Part shown: positions 8,310 through 17,280 of the stretch, piece by piece
How the letters are laid out: the number at the start of each line of letters is the position of its first letter
How positions within the stretch are numbered: the first letter of the stretch is position 1
Assembly (NCBI GenBank): GCA_006247105.1
Contig: CM016926.1
Coordinates: 2,232,001-2,296,000 of the forward strand
Direction of reading: 5' to 3'
Source: Giardia muris
Lineage: Eukaryota > Fornicata > Diplomonadida > Hexamitidae
Length of the DNA: 64,000 bases
Made by a program: the position numbers and the translations under genes
Notes under the pieces: generated by a model
What the model was told of the DNA's origin: nothing
Database searches by the model: none
Seen by the model: only the letters and a program-made list of their open reading frames with translations

Positions 8310-11102
8310 TCACTCAACGATGGAGGATACACGCATTGGGGTCAGGGGGATTGGAAACCCGGTACCCTCCGGCCCTATGCCTGGGGTGATTGATGAGAGT
8401 CTTCGAGACCGCACAGACCAAGCGGGGGATAGATTGGGAGGACTGCTATGAGAGGGTGTATCTGGGAGAGGCCTCCCCATGGCCCAAGGGCTGATGGACC
8501 GATACGTCTCTTCCGTCTTTACCGAGAGCTGGTTGATGAGCTCCTTGTTGCGATGGAGCTTCCCATAAAGCTCATCGAGGAGTTGACGATGCGATGAGGA
8601 AGTACCTTGTCGTGGGGGAGAGGAGGATGGCAAGATGGGGGTGTTGGACTTGTTTTGATGCAGACTCCTTAACCTATCCAGTTCTAGGTCCTTCTGGTGC
8701 AAAAGCCGTTCATAAGATGGGAGGGATGGTAAATGAAGGCTACGATGAAGGCAGTCGAGCACCTCTGGGGATAACTTCTTAAGAAGAGTGGAATTAATCC
8801 CTCCGAGCTTCTGAAGTGCTTCAACGACCTCGGTGATGGATGCCTGGATGCGCGAGACTGAAGTGATGATGGTACGGGTCTCATCAGGTGTGAAGTTATC
8901 ACTTGATAGCGCCAAGGACACAAGCTGTGAGCATTCCAGTTCAATGGTTCTGTTCGGTAGAGGGATACTATATGGCATAGGCACACTAGCCTCGACGTTT
9001 CCTACGGCACGGTCCAACGTGTTCTCTTCCACGCCCTGTGTATCGTCATTCGACGAGGAATCTCTCAAATAATTCTGTTGGATATTAATGACAGACTGTG
9101 CATGTGGCGATTTGGTCGATGATGCACGTGGAGACCCACTGGTTGCTGCTTCATCCAGCTTAGTACTCCTTTGAAGCAATAGCGATATGTCCGAAGCTTG
9201 ACCCTCATCATCAATGTCAGTTCCAAGTAATGAGGCAGCTCGTGGATGGTGCTTCTGGTATCTTTCATCTAACTCATCATCAGTTCTCGTAATTCTCCCC
9301 ATATCCTTGCCCCGATCTTGATCCCAATCGACCTGAGTGATGGGCTCAATGTTCTCAGCTTTCGTATCATAAGCACACAGGTTACCATCAAGAAGCATGG
9401 AGATGGAAGACGCGGATGAGCCCGCCAAGGAGAGCATCATCAATATATCATCATTCGTTTCCACTTCCGAATCCGGTCGTACTCGAGGCATTTGTGCCTC
9501 TTCAACCGAGACTTTAACTAGGAAGTTGCATACATCCGCGATGAAGTGTGGCACGCTATAAGCTGAATCCTGATCTATTGGCCTACGGCTTATGTACTTG
9601 TGGAGTGCCAAGTTTGTGAGTGCAAGGTTCAGTTCCGCGGTTTGTTGGGCGTTCTCGATTGGTGTCACTGCTTTAGTGCTCCTCTTGGGCTCATTAAGAA
9701 GCTCTAATGCCCATGTCAGAAAGTCGCACCCCTGCTTACGCGGGATGTTATATGTCGCACAGAAGACGTCAAGCTTGCTATCCACGTGCTCATTGGGTAG
9801 CCATTTCGGATCCACCTTGGGATGAGAAAGTCCCGTCACCTCGAAGTATGGGTTTGTCAACATATCCTTAACCAGTTCTAACGTCCAGATACGCACCCTC
9901 TGTGGGCTTACCCCGCTCAGGATGTCAAGGAGGCGAGAACCTGAGACTTTCGGTGGAAGCATTGATATGGATAACCCAGAATACGTTCGAATCAGCTCGA
10001 CCATCAAATAAGAATCCGAGAGGAGCTCTATTGCCTCCGGAATGAGGCGTCTATTCGCCCCAAAAGGACTCAGCATCTCCTGAAGCCTCTTCGATGATAT
10101 AGCCTTATCATCTGACCTTCGACGTGTAATAGCACTCTTGGGAGTATGAGCGTCGAGCTCTAGAAGAAAGCTTTCGAGTTGCCGTATGTCCTCCTTTTGA
10201 GGTGAGGCATCAATTGGATTCAACACCCCTGCCTTAAGACCCAGGTCGATAAGTTTCTGGTATTGTTCTTCACGTTGTTTATCAGATACTTGAACCGAGG
10301 TGGTATGAAGTCCAAGATGATTAACGATAGCGCCCAGCTGGTCATCCCTTAAGGCCTCAGGCATTAGTCGTGCTAGATGCCAAATCGTTTTCCTATGTGA
10401 CTGATGGACTGCCTCAAAGAGCGCAAAGCCGGATGTGGTGCTAGGATCTGGAACACCTTGATATAGATCGCATTGCCAAGGGTATGCAACGCCCGTGAGA
10501 GAACGTACTTGTCCTGCAGCAAAGACTCTGAAGTTTTTGATCGTCCCAGTTGCGTCAATGATGACACTTGTACTCTTCTCTTTATCATTCAAAGAAATGG
10601 TCCGTCGTGATAAGTATCCCGAGTCCGTCTCGACAAAGCAAGCCCAGGAGATGTCTGAGATGTTTAGTGCTTCTTGAGGTCTCATACTTGTTACTCGAAG
10701 ACGTTGCATCACATCCTTTGTCAGGTGATATTCGGCGCCACAGATGATAGTCATTCCACCCACCAACAATTCCATCGTCATCCGACTGGGTGCTAGAAGG
10801 CGTACCGTATCCTCAGGAGACAATGCAGATGAGACCTCCTTGATGAGTGAGGACTGGCGATATAGCCTGAGAGAAATGTGGATGTTGTGTGTCGGTTCGG
10901 AAAGCCGTGGGGCAGGGCTTCGAAGGGCATCAGGACTACAATGATAAGTTCTGTTCCCTTCTGATGGATATAAGCTACAGGTGTGCTGGCATTCAAACTC
11001 GACAAAGCGGGAGACACGGTTCAAGGCCGTAAGGCAGATCTTCGCATTGGTGGGGTGACAACCGAGAGGAACCTGGATGCATCTGAAGCGACAGGAAAGC
11101 AT
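8310..11102 (-). CDS. unknown large protein
   Basis: The frame encodes 930 residues from the ATG at 11102, which follows the A/T-rich tract CAAATCAAATT. An in-frame ATG at 11138 would add 12 residues but lacks such a tract. I recognise no domain. The N-terminal part looks globular, with repeated Cys/His near residues 30-60. The region from about 500 to 800 is Ser/Asp-rich and probably disordered. A short coiled-coil-like part with a Ser/Pro-rich tail follows. The stop TGA sits in GAGTGAAGAG, close to the AGTRAAY poly(A) signal. It is divergent from the proteasome gene at 11217. Confidence 0.75.
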   Translation of the reverse strand: MLSCRFRCIQVPLGCHPTNAKICLTALNRVSRFVEFECQHTCSLYPSEGNRTYHCSPDALRSPAPRLSEPTHNIHISLRLYRQSSLIKEVSSALSPEDTVRLLAPSRMTMELLVGGMTIICGAEYHLTKDVMQRLRVTSMRPQEALNISDISWACFVETDSGYLSRRTISLNDKEKSTSVIIDATGTIKNFRVFAAGQVRSLTGVAYPWQCDLYQGVPDPSTTSGFALFEAVHQSHRKTIWHLARLMPEALRDDQLGAIVNHLGLHTTSVQVSDKQREEQYQKLIDLGLKAGVLNPIDASPQKEDIRQLESFLLELDAHTPKSAITRRRSDDKAISSKRLQEMLSPFGANRRLIPEAIELLSDSYLMVELIRTYSGLSISMLPPKVSGSRLLDILSGVSPQRVRIWTLELVKDMLTNPYFEVTGLSHPKVDPKWLPNEHVDSKLDVFCATYNIPRKQGCDFLTWALELLNEPKRSTKAVTPIENAQQTAELNLALTNLALHKYISRRPIDQDSAYSVPHFIADVCNFLVKVSVEEAQMPRVRPDSEVETNDDILMMLSLAGSSASSISMLLDGNLCAYDTKAENIEPITQVDWDQDRGKDMGRITRTDDELDERYQKHHPRAASLLGTDIDDEGQASDISLLLQRSTKLDEAATSGSPRASSTKSPHAQSVINIQQNYLRDSSSNDDTQGVEENTLDRAVGNVEASVPMPYSIPLPNRTIELECSQLVSLALSSDNFTPDETRTIITSVSRIQASITEVVEALQKLGGINSTLLKKLSPEVLDCLHRSLHLPSLPSYERLLHQKDLELDRLRSLHQNKSNTPILPSSSPPRQGTSSSHRQLLDELYGKLHRNKELINQLSVKTEETYRSISPWAMGRPLPDTPSHSSPPNLSPAWSVRSRRLSSITPGIGPEGTGFPIPLTPMRVSSIVE

Positions 11103-11216
11103 AATTTGATTTGTCCAGTGGTATCGGAAACTTACCATCTATTGCCACGCCAGCGTTTCCATGTCGCTGGAGGGAATCGTACTAGGAAAGAGCACTAGGA
11201 AGTAGTAGAACGAAAA

Positions 11217-11969
11217 ATGAATGAGCTTGCCTATAGTTTCTCGTTGACTACCTTCTCTCCGACCGGGCACCTACGCCAGATCACCCACGCCCTGGCCGCG
11301 GTCGAGAGTGGGCGGCTGTCCGTCGGGATCAAGTGCGAGAGGGGCGTCATCCTTCTTTGTCACAAGCAGAACGAGAGCCCTCTTGTAGACTACTCGACGA
11401 TTCGTCTCGTCGTCAACGTATCTCCTCACGTGGGGATCACGTATAGTGGCTTCTCCGCGGACTTCCGTAACCTCTTGAGTCTTTGTCGTAAGGCTAACGA
11501 GAAGTACTTTGGTGAGTTTCAGGAGTCTATGCCCGTGAACATGATCGCCCGTGACCTTGCGGCCATCATGCAGGAGTATACCCAGCAGGGGGGTGTCCGC
11601 CCATTCGGATGCTCGGTCCTTTTAGCGGGACGGTCAATGGCTGATGAGCATACCATTCAAGATGCCGATGGGAGGAAGAAGCATGGCTACGTGCTCTACC
11701 AGGTCGATAGTTCCGGGAGTTACTACACGTGGAAGGCAACGGCAAACGGGAAAGGGTCTAATCAAGCACGTGAGTTCCTAGAGCGAAAGTATGTTGAGGC
11801 CATGTCTGTAACTGATGGGATCATCCTTGGACTTAGTTGCCTTCAGGAGTATGTCGATGGAGACGTCACCTCGGATACCGTTGAGGTTGGAATGGTTTCC
11901 GAAGAGGATGGACTCTTCCATCAGTTATCGAAACAGGAAGTCGAAGAGTACTTGAAACAGATAGAGTGA
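11217..11969 (+). CDS. PSMA2: 20S proteasome alpha-2 subunit
   Basis: The 250-residue length is usual for an alpha subunit. It has the alpha N-terminal motif YSFSLTTFSPTGHLRQI followed by ALAAVESG, and the alpha-2 signature MQEYTQQGGVRPFG near residues 120-135. It forms part of the outer ring of the 20S core and gates substrate entry; alpha subunits are not catalytic. The ATG follows GAACGAAAA. The stop lies inside AGTGAAT, a perfect Giardia poly(A) signal. The C-terminal region (DGDVTSDTVEVG) is acidic, as in other alpha subunits. The convergent RNase H2A gene ends 22 bp away. Confidence 0.95.
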   Translation: MNELAYSFSLTTFSPTGHLRQITHALAAVESGRLSVGIKCERGVILLCHKQNESPLVDYSTIRLVVNVSPHVGITYSGFSADFRNLLSLCRKANEKYFGEFQESMPVNMIARDLAAIMQEYTQQGGVRPFGCSVLLAGRSMADEHTIQDADGRKKHGYVLYQVDSSGSYYTWKATANGKGSNQAREFLERKYVEAMSVTDGIILGLSCLQEYVDGDVTSDTVEVGMVSEEDGLFHQLSKQEVEEYLKQIE

Positions 11970-11971
11970 AT
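11965..11971 (+). terminator. poly(A) signal overlapping stop codon
   Basis: AGTGAAT contains the TGA stop of the proteasome alpha-2 gene and is an exact match to AGTRAAY. Confidence 0.75.
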
Positions 11972-11991
11972 GGAGGACTTCGAATCTCCTT

Positions 11992-12729
11992 TTACAGCAT
12001 TTCATCGACGAGTCCCAAATGAAGAAGAGGTGTTGGCTGCTCAATGAGTGGCGAGTCCGCTAAGAAATGACACCGCTTGCATCGCTGCTTATCCTCATAG
12101 ATCGTCTGGATGGTTTGCCATGAATGTCGAACATGGTTTGGAAATCCATAGATCGGATTGCATACGGTCGTCAGATACTTGATCGTTATGGGATCACTAG
12201 GATAACCACTACCCCAAGTGGGTAAGATATCTCGGTCCCGTCGTACCTTGGCCACGATACTAGCAGCCCCAGTGATGGCATACTTCGCATCCGCCTTCGC
12301 ACAGATCGTTAGGGTCACGTTAGGCATCAGCTCGCGAATCGCCGCAGCGTACTGGGCCTCCGGTGAGACAAGGTCTATGTATGCGTGTTCAATTGGATGA
12401 GATTGGTACACTTCATGTAGTAATGAACGTGCTGCCTCAAAGGAGAGGGCGTTGATGGACCTTCGTCGAGGTGAGAGCATCGCCGTACTGATCGCATGCG
12501 CACTAATCGTTCGAGTCTCATAGGAGAAACCCTCTAGAGCTTGGAGCCTCTCAAATACCCGTTCTCTCTCCTGTGCACTCAGTCGTTTCGAGTCGTCCAC
12601 CCCCAACGCTCGAAGTCTTCTCTCATCATAGAGGCGCGCCGGCATCCACGCTATCCCGTAGACGAGAGGCCCACAGACCGGCCCTCGTCCAGCCTCGTCG
12701 ATTCCGACGATGACCGTTTCCTCCGCCAT
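11992..12729 (-). CDS. RNASEH2A: ribonuclease H2 catalytic subunit A
   Basis: This 245-residue type-2 RNase H removes RNA primers and ribonucleotides misincorporated in DNA. It opens MAEETVIVGIDEAGRGPVCG, with the first catalytic Asp and Glu in DEAGRG. It continues with DDSKRLS and later ITGAASIVAKVRRD, the conserved C-terminal active-site block. The frame extends upstream to 12810, but I chose the ATG at 12729 because it gives the family N-terminus and is preceded by a T/A-rich tract. The C-terminus holds a CKRCHF pair. Only 8 bp separate this start codon from that of the divergent gene at 12738. Confidence 0.94.
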   Translation of the reverse strand: MAEETVIVGIDEAGRGPVCGPLVYGIAWMPARLYDERRLRALGVDDSKRLSAQERERVFERLQALEGFSYETRTISAHAISTAMLSPRRRSINALSFEAARSLLHEVYQSHPIEHAYIDLVSPEAQYAAAIRELMPNVTLTICAKADAKYAITGAASIVAKVRRDRDILPTWGSGYPSDPITIKYLTTVCNPIYGFPNHVRHSWQTIQTIYEDKQRCKRCHFLADSPLIEQPTPLLHLGLVDEML

Positions 12730-12737
12730 CCAAAAAA
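12730..12737. promoter_or_regulatory. 8-bp bidirectional start region
   Basis: Only eight bases, two C/T-side bases and an A-run, separate the minus-strand ATG of RNase H2A (12729) from the plus-strand ATG of the coiled-coil gene (12738). A-runs at start codons act as initiators in Giardia. Any further promoter elements for each gene must lie inside the other gene's coding sequence. Confidence 0.6.
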
Positions 12738-14774
12738 ATGCCGCCGGCTGCACGTACAGCAATCCCTCGCGTCGCCGAGCATCCAGCCCAGAGGGCTGGC
12801 GCCGCCGCAACCGCTTACGCGGATCTTCACCAGCATATCGCGGTCAATGAGTCGGAAGCCGCTCGTACCATCACCCAAGCCAAGGCTGACCTTATCCTGA
12901 CCCAGGAGATTGAAAGATACTCTCTCAGTGGGACTGAGACCACCGAGCGGGCAGAAATGGTGGAGGCCGTCCTCGCGGCACAACGGAACGAGATCTCCGA
13001 CCTTAAGGCCAAGCTGGCGACCGTGGAGCATGACTATACCCAGAAAATAGGCGCAATAGAATCCTCTGGTAGGCCTCTTGCTCATGTCTCTCAATCAGCC
13101 TCTGCCGATTCAGACCCTGCCCAGCTCCATGCAGAGAATGAACGTCTACGACGTGAGAACTCGCGTCTTCAGCACGCCCTGAACGCTAGTGATCTTGGTC
13201 AGCAGGAGGTCTTGGCTGAGCTGTTGGATCGTTTGAGTGCTCAGATAAAGGACAATGAGGTTCTTTCGAGTCAACTCAAGCAAGCCGCCGTTCAGAACGC
13301 TCGTATGGCCGACGATATTGACAAAGAACTACAGGCGGCAAGTCCAACCCATGGCTCTGCAACCGAGCCTCGGAATACGGAGTTAGCCCATATTCGTCAG
13401 GAGGTTCGTAGTGCTCACCAACTCCTCGACAAGTGTATGCCTGCAAGCAAGGGCTCCTTACCAACGCGCATCACAGCTCTTCTGACGGCATATACCGAGT
13501 ACAAGCGTAGACTTGATGAACCTGGTTCCGCCCCACACTCTCCTCTTTTGGAGGATGAGAAGGATCGGGAGATCGAAAGCCTTCGAGGGGCGCTTGAGGC
13601 CTTGGAGGAGGCCTACCAGACGTCAGTAGGAGCCTCTCCAGAGTCGATGATAAGCATACATTCTCCTTCCATGCGCGACCCGGATAGAAAGCAACTCGAA
13701 GCAAAGATTGACACTCAGGCGAAGGAACTCAAGAATCTCCAGTATCAGTTTGCCCAGACGAAGGCACGCTTCACCGAGGAGCTAGGGAAGCGCCAGGCGA
13801 TCATTGCGTCTCTCGAGGCAATGGTCAAGAATACCACGTCTCCCGCCTCTTACGCCTTCAAGAACTCGAATGAGCCGGAGATCCTGAAGCTTCGTGAGTC
13901 TGAGCGCAACTTTGTGCAGGAGAACGCACGCCTTGTCAATGAAGTCGCAAACCTTCGCTCTGCGTTGGCGGCAATGGAGTCACAGCAGCAGAAGGAGCTG
14001 GAGGAGGTATTTTCCCGCCTCTCAACACAGGTCCAGGATAATGAGAAGCTTGCTGCGCGTCTTAAGCACGCCGCGGCTCAGTTGGAGCAGAGCCCCTCAG
14101 GAATCATTACGGGTCTGTCGCCTCTGACAGACGAGTCTCTTCTTCGGAGCGAGAATGCCCAACTTCAAATGGAGTTGCGCGCGGCAAAGAAGGCGCTAGA
14201 TAATGCCTCGGTCAACCCTGCCCTTCCTTTGCCTGCGCAGATACGGGAGCTTCTGGAGAAGTGCAAAGAGCTTGAAGGCGCAGGTTCCTCCCGTTCGTTA
14301 GACCTTCAGTCTTTGATCCCTGCCGATGCAGATGTTACGAGTGATGAGTTTGTAAGCCGTATTTATGCGATATTGGAAGAGAAGATCGGCGCCGTTGAAG
14401 AACTTGCCCTCCGTGCGCGCACGAAGGCTGAGGCAGATGGCTCTCTTGCCAAGGACCTTGAGGAGCTATTGGGCGAGGTTAACGACGGTGTCCGTGGTGA
14501 TTATACACTGACCGCGAAGCCCATTGGACCTACCGAGAAGAATCTTGAAGCCGCAAAGAAGCGCATCAGCCAGCTTGAGGCGGAGCTCAACGCTGCGAGG
14601 ATTCACAATGCGGAGCATCTCCTTCAGGAGAACGCCGTCCTTCGTGCAGATGTCGAGGTCGCGATCAATGCCGCTAAGCTAGCAACAGATGCGGCAAATG
14701 CGGCCGCCAGAACGATCCGTGAGCAGGCCAACAAAATCGACAGGCTCGAGAGTCAGCTCATTAGGCAGCAGTGA
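12738..14774 (+). CDS. coiled-coil protein
   Basis: This 678-residue protein is almost entirely heptad-rich, with many Leu/Glu/Gln/Ala stretches (AKLATVEHDY, LEALEEAYQTS, RISQLEAELNAA). It contains an internally repeated block: ENERLRRENSRLQHAL / VLAELLDRLSAQIKDNEVLSSQLKQAA resembles, later, ENARLVNEVANLRSAL / ELEEVFSRLSTQVQDNEKLAARLKHAA, so the protein has a tandem duplication of at least 60 residues. No catalytic domain is seen. The ATG follows CAAAAAAA. A role in the Giardia cytoskeleton is possible but not shown by the sequence. Confidence 0.85.
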   Translation: MPPAARTAIPRVAEHPAQRAGAAATAYADLHQHIAVNESEAARTITQAKADLILTQEIERYSLSGTETTERAEMVEAVLAAQRNEISDLKAKLATVEHDYTQKIGAIESSGRPLAHVSQSASADSDPAQLHAENERLRRENSRLQHALNASDLGQQEVLAELLDRLSAQIKDNEVLSSQLKQAAVQNARMADDIDKELQAASPTHGSATEPRNTELAHIRQEVRSAHQLLDKCMPASKGSLPTRITALLTAYTEYKRRLDEPGSAPHSPLLEDEKDREIESLRGALEALEEAYQTSVGASPESMISIHSPSMRDPDRKQLEAKIDTQAKELKNLQYQFAQTKARFTEELGKRQAIIASLEAMVKNTTSPASYAFKNSNEPEILKLRESERNFVQENARLVNEVANLRSALAAMESQQQKELEEVFSRLSTQVQDNEKLAARLKHAAAQLEQSPSGIITGLSPLTDESLLRSENAQLQMELRAAKKALDNASVNPALPLPAQIRELLEKCKELEGAGSSRSLDLQSLIPADADVTSDEFVSRIYAILEEKIGAVEELALRARTKAEADGSLAKDLEELLGEVNDGVRGDYTLTAKPIGPTEKNLEAAKKRISQLEAELNAARIHNAEHLLQENAVLRADVEVAINAAKLATDAANAAARTIREQANKIDRLESQLIRQQ

Positions 14775-14805
14775 GGAGGAGCGTGGAGCATCAAGTGAAC
14801 AACCA

Positions 14806-16440
14806 TCAAGATATAATTGGTAGCTCCTGCTTTGAGGCCACATTCGCTGCCAGCCCAAAGTCTTGCTCGAGGCGGCTGTGGAATTTCGCACAGAAGCGCT
14901 CATACTCTTGAGTGTCCTGTTCATCGCGATAGACTTGACACGAATCCTCGAAGATCATGTTCTGGATGTCATCCTCCAAAGCATAAGGCTTTTCTTTCGC
15001 CTTGCTCCATGTATATTCCGGATCCTGATGGTCGAAGATCGTAGGGATGGTCGACCTATAATGGCGCGTTGCGACCCAGATGGCTGAGTTACATTTGAAT
15101 CCGCTTCCAAAGGAGATTTGCCAGACGCGGCTTCCAGGTCGAACAGCATGGGTGCTCTCATGGTAAGCCAGCTCGTACCATACGGAGCTACTGGACGTGT
15201 TTCCATAGCGGAACAGCGTTGCACGCGAGGCAGCCATTTGTTCCTCGTTCAAGTTAAGCAAGTGCTCCATTTCGTCAAGAACCCCTCTGCCACCCGTATG
15301 GAAGCAGAGGTGGTCGAATACCCGAGAAATGACGGGCTTGAAGGGAGCAGGACGCACCTTACAAGGCTTCCCATCCTTCTCAACGATGTCATAACATAGA
15401 CCAAGCTTATATCCAAGCCCTCTACGCCAAAGGGAATGAACTAGGAAGCGTAAGACCTCGGAGGGTGGAAGGTTGCGCTTGAATACGGTTATCATGTTCT
15501 CTTGAAGAGCCTTCCCTGCACATTTCGGGACGGTCTTTCCAATGGAGACCCCAATAACCCCGGCGTCGTCGGTCGTCTGGTAGACACAGCGGTAACTATC
15601 ATCGCTCGCACCGTGGTGAGTTCTTACGAGGTCTTTGAGCCTATATTTTGCATACAAGGTACGTCCTCGACCTAAAGAGAAGGATTCTGTAGGGGAGAGG
15701 AGAACAGCAGAACACCCCATCCGGAAGAGAATATTCTGGAGGAGCATGGAACGGTTCTCGCCTCGATAGAAGTTGAGAGTCATATTCTCTGTAGAGATGA
15801 GAAGAACGAGTCCAGGTGTATAATGCATTACCATTCTTCCAAGGTCAAGTCCAATCATGCTGGCCGAGCAACCCATGCCACCAAGTGAGAACGTTTTAAC
15901 ACTGCTATCGAATCCATAGTGATTAACTATCATCGAGGACAGGCTTGGGGTCGGGCAGAAGAGGCTACAGTTGGTAATGATGCAGCCAATTTGCTGTGGA
16001 GAGATTCCAGTCTTTTCAAAGAGCTCATCAATGGCACCGAAAATGACGGTCTCTGCTTCCTCGCGAGCGGTCGTGATGGTGCAGTCATAAGCCTTGAAAG
16101 AAAGGGGCATGTACGTCTCGTGTCCGAGTCCCGCCTTCTCAGCGACTCGACGCATGAAGTTTAGCGCTGGCGCAGAATACCCGAAACGAGTCATTGCTAC
16201 CCTTAAAAGTTGGCTATTATTCATGACGAAGTCTTGGTCCTTTGGCTGGAAGACCGCGAAGTCGAGGACATAGACGTCGCGCGAGCGCCTTTGGCGGCGG
16301 ACTACCAGGCCTAGCGCCAGGAGAGCCGTGCAGAGGCCCGCAAGGCAAAGATTGAAAAGGCCATCTCCGATTAAGCTAGGTAACAACACATCTCCAAGGT
16401 ACGCGTCGGCTACATCCCAGGCGCCTCGAAGTACCGACAT
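14806..16440 (-). CDS. 3-ketoacyl-CoA synthase (plant FAE1/KCS-type elongase)
   Basis: This is a 544-residue condensing enzyme that extends long-chain acyl-CoA with malonyl-CoA, probably at the ER. Membrane-spanning residues lie near 20-45. The family blocks NCSLFCPTPSLSSMIVNHYG and GGMGCSAS (catalytic Cys near 189) are followed by STENMTLNFYRGENRSMLLQ. The catalytic His is in FHTGGRGVLDEME (near 381) and the Asn in RYGNTSSSSVWYE (near 412). The length matches plant KCS enzymes. The start is the ATG at 16440 after AATAGAATAAAA; upstream codons of the frame begin with TTG. Giardia takes up host lipids, so a role in fatty-acid remodelling is my inference. Confidence 0.93.
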   Translation of the reverse strand: MSVLRGAWDVADAYLGDVLLPSLIGDGLFNLCLAGLCTALLALGLVVRRQRRSRDVYVLDFAVFQPKDQDFVMNNSQLLRVAMTRFGYSAPALNFMRRVAEKAGLGHETYMPLSFKAYDCTITTAREEAETVIFGAIDELFEKTGISPQQIGCIITNCSLFCPTPSLSSMIVNHYGFDSSVKTFSLGGMGCSASMIGLDLGRMVMHYTPGLVLLISTENMTLNFYRGENRSMLLQNILFRMGCSAVLLSPTESFSLGRGRTLYAKYRLKDLVRTHHGASDDSYRCVYQTTDDAGVIGVSIGKTVPKCAGKALQENMITVFKRNLPPSEVLRFLVHSLWRRGLGYKLGLCYDIVEKDGKPCKVRPAPFKPVISRVFDHLCFHTGGRGVLDEMEHLLNLNEEQMAASRATLFRYGNTSSSSVWYELAYHESTHAVRPGSRVWQISFGSGFKCNSAIWVATRHYRSTIPTIFDHQDPEYTWSKAKEKPYALEDDIQNMIFEDSCQVYRDEQDTQEYERFCAKFHSRLEQDFGLAANVASKQELPIIS

Positions 16441-16467
16441 TTTTATTCTATTTGTCAACGTTCACAC

Positions 16468-16884
16468 TTACCCTCGTAATGGGCCGCAAAGAAGGGTCGA
16501 CAGGATCATACTGCGATGGTAGTCGTCCGCGGCCAGACGAAGGAAAAGGTCTCCATCAAAGCCGTCCGGTCCAATACAACGTGCCATTAATTCGAGTAGT
16601 TGATCAACTGTGAGTGGGTCCGACCTTACAAAGTTCTGGAGGCAGACTAGGGTCACAAACCGCTCTGCCTCGCGTGGCCGGTTGAAGTCGCGCTGGATGG
16701 CTCTGAAATCGCTTACCGACACACATAAACAAACAGTACAACGTCCTAATGCATTCGCAAGGACAGAGCCTAACATGACGTACTCGACGCGGAGATCCGG
16801 GAGCCTCTCCTCAAGACGCTCCCTCAGGCGGTCTGCAGGACTATAGACACGCTCCATGTCCACAAAGAGCAAATGGTCGGGCAT
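16468..16884 (-). CDS. small unknown protein
   Basis: The frame encodes 138 residues, opening MPDHLLFVDMERVYSP. I recognise no family. The protein is mixed alpha/beta in appearance, with a Cys cluster (RCTVCLCVSVSD) near residues 48-60 and no membrane segment. The ATG at 16884 is preceded within about 25 bp by an A-run. It lies tandem to and 27 bp upstream of the KCS start, on the same strand. It could be a chance frame, but no gene competes for the space. Confidence 0.5.
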   Translation of the reverse strand: MPDHLLFVDMERVYSPADRLRERLEERLPDLRVEYVMLGSVLANALGRCTVCLCVSVSDFRAIQRDFNRPREAERFVTLVCLQNFVRSDPLTVDQLLELMARCIGPDGFDGDLFLRLAADDYHRSMILSTLLCGPLRG

Positions 16885-17280
16885 CCGACTCGTATACGTT
16901 TTTTGGGCCCTGGTCCTGCCCTATCATCTGTCGCTTGCGTATTCACCTCCTGATCAGTGGAGACTCGAAGCTGACCTTCTATCCACCTACATAGGAGAGC
17001 GTCCCTTCCGAAGAGCTGGTACTTCCAGGCTCAATTATTAGCTTCATTTCACTCTTGAAGACTCGAGGATCCTGGTCTTCAAGATCTAGTCATTCCGTTA
17101 TCTGATTGTATACTCTCCATTCAGGCTCTTAAAGAGACTCAATCCTGAACATCTCCACGTCCTATCTCACCACAACCTCTCAGACTCTTCCCTTCAACCC
17201 CTACTAGAGATCTCGAGCATACAAACATTCAGCACGCACGCGGATGGCCCTACCGTTCTATTCACAAGGCCATCAAGGTT
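16885..17280. other. 396-bp gene-free stretch with a strong hairpin
   Basis: No convincing coding frame is present; a 61-codon plus-strand frame at 16856-17041 has no family features. The plus strand is pyrimidine-rich. The notable element is a perfect 10-bp inverted repeat at 17053-17084. The stretch forms the left edge of the decayed Nek/VSP island. Confidence 0.6.
17053..17084. repeat. 10-bp perfect inverted repeat, 12-nt loop
   Basis: TCTTGAAGAC (17053-17062) pairs with GTCTTCAAGA (17075-17084). The loop contains the palindrome AGGATCCT. It lies about 200 bp beyond the stop of the broken Nek gene. Confidence 0.75.

Noticed and set aside
8281..8318. Near match to the ncRNA 3' motif (TCTTCACTCAA)
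   Set aside because: It is the complement of the stop and poly(A)-like region of the gene ending at 8310; only 10 of 12 bases match.
11126..11138. ATGGTAAGT at the alternative start of the gene at 8310, like a splice donor
   Set aside because: Giardia donors read GTATGT, and no branch-point/acceptor motif follows; the frame is continuous.
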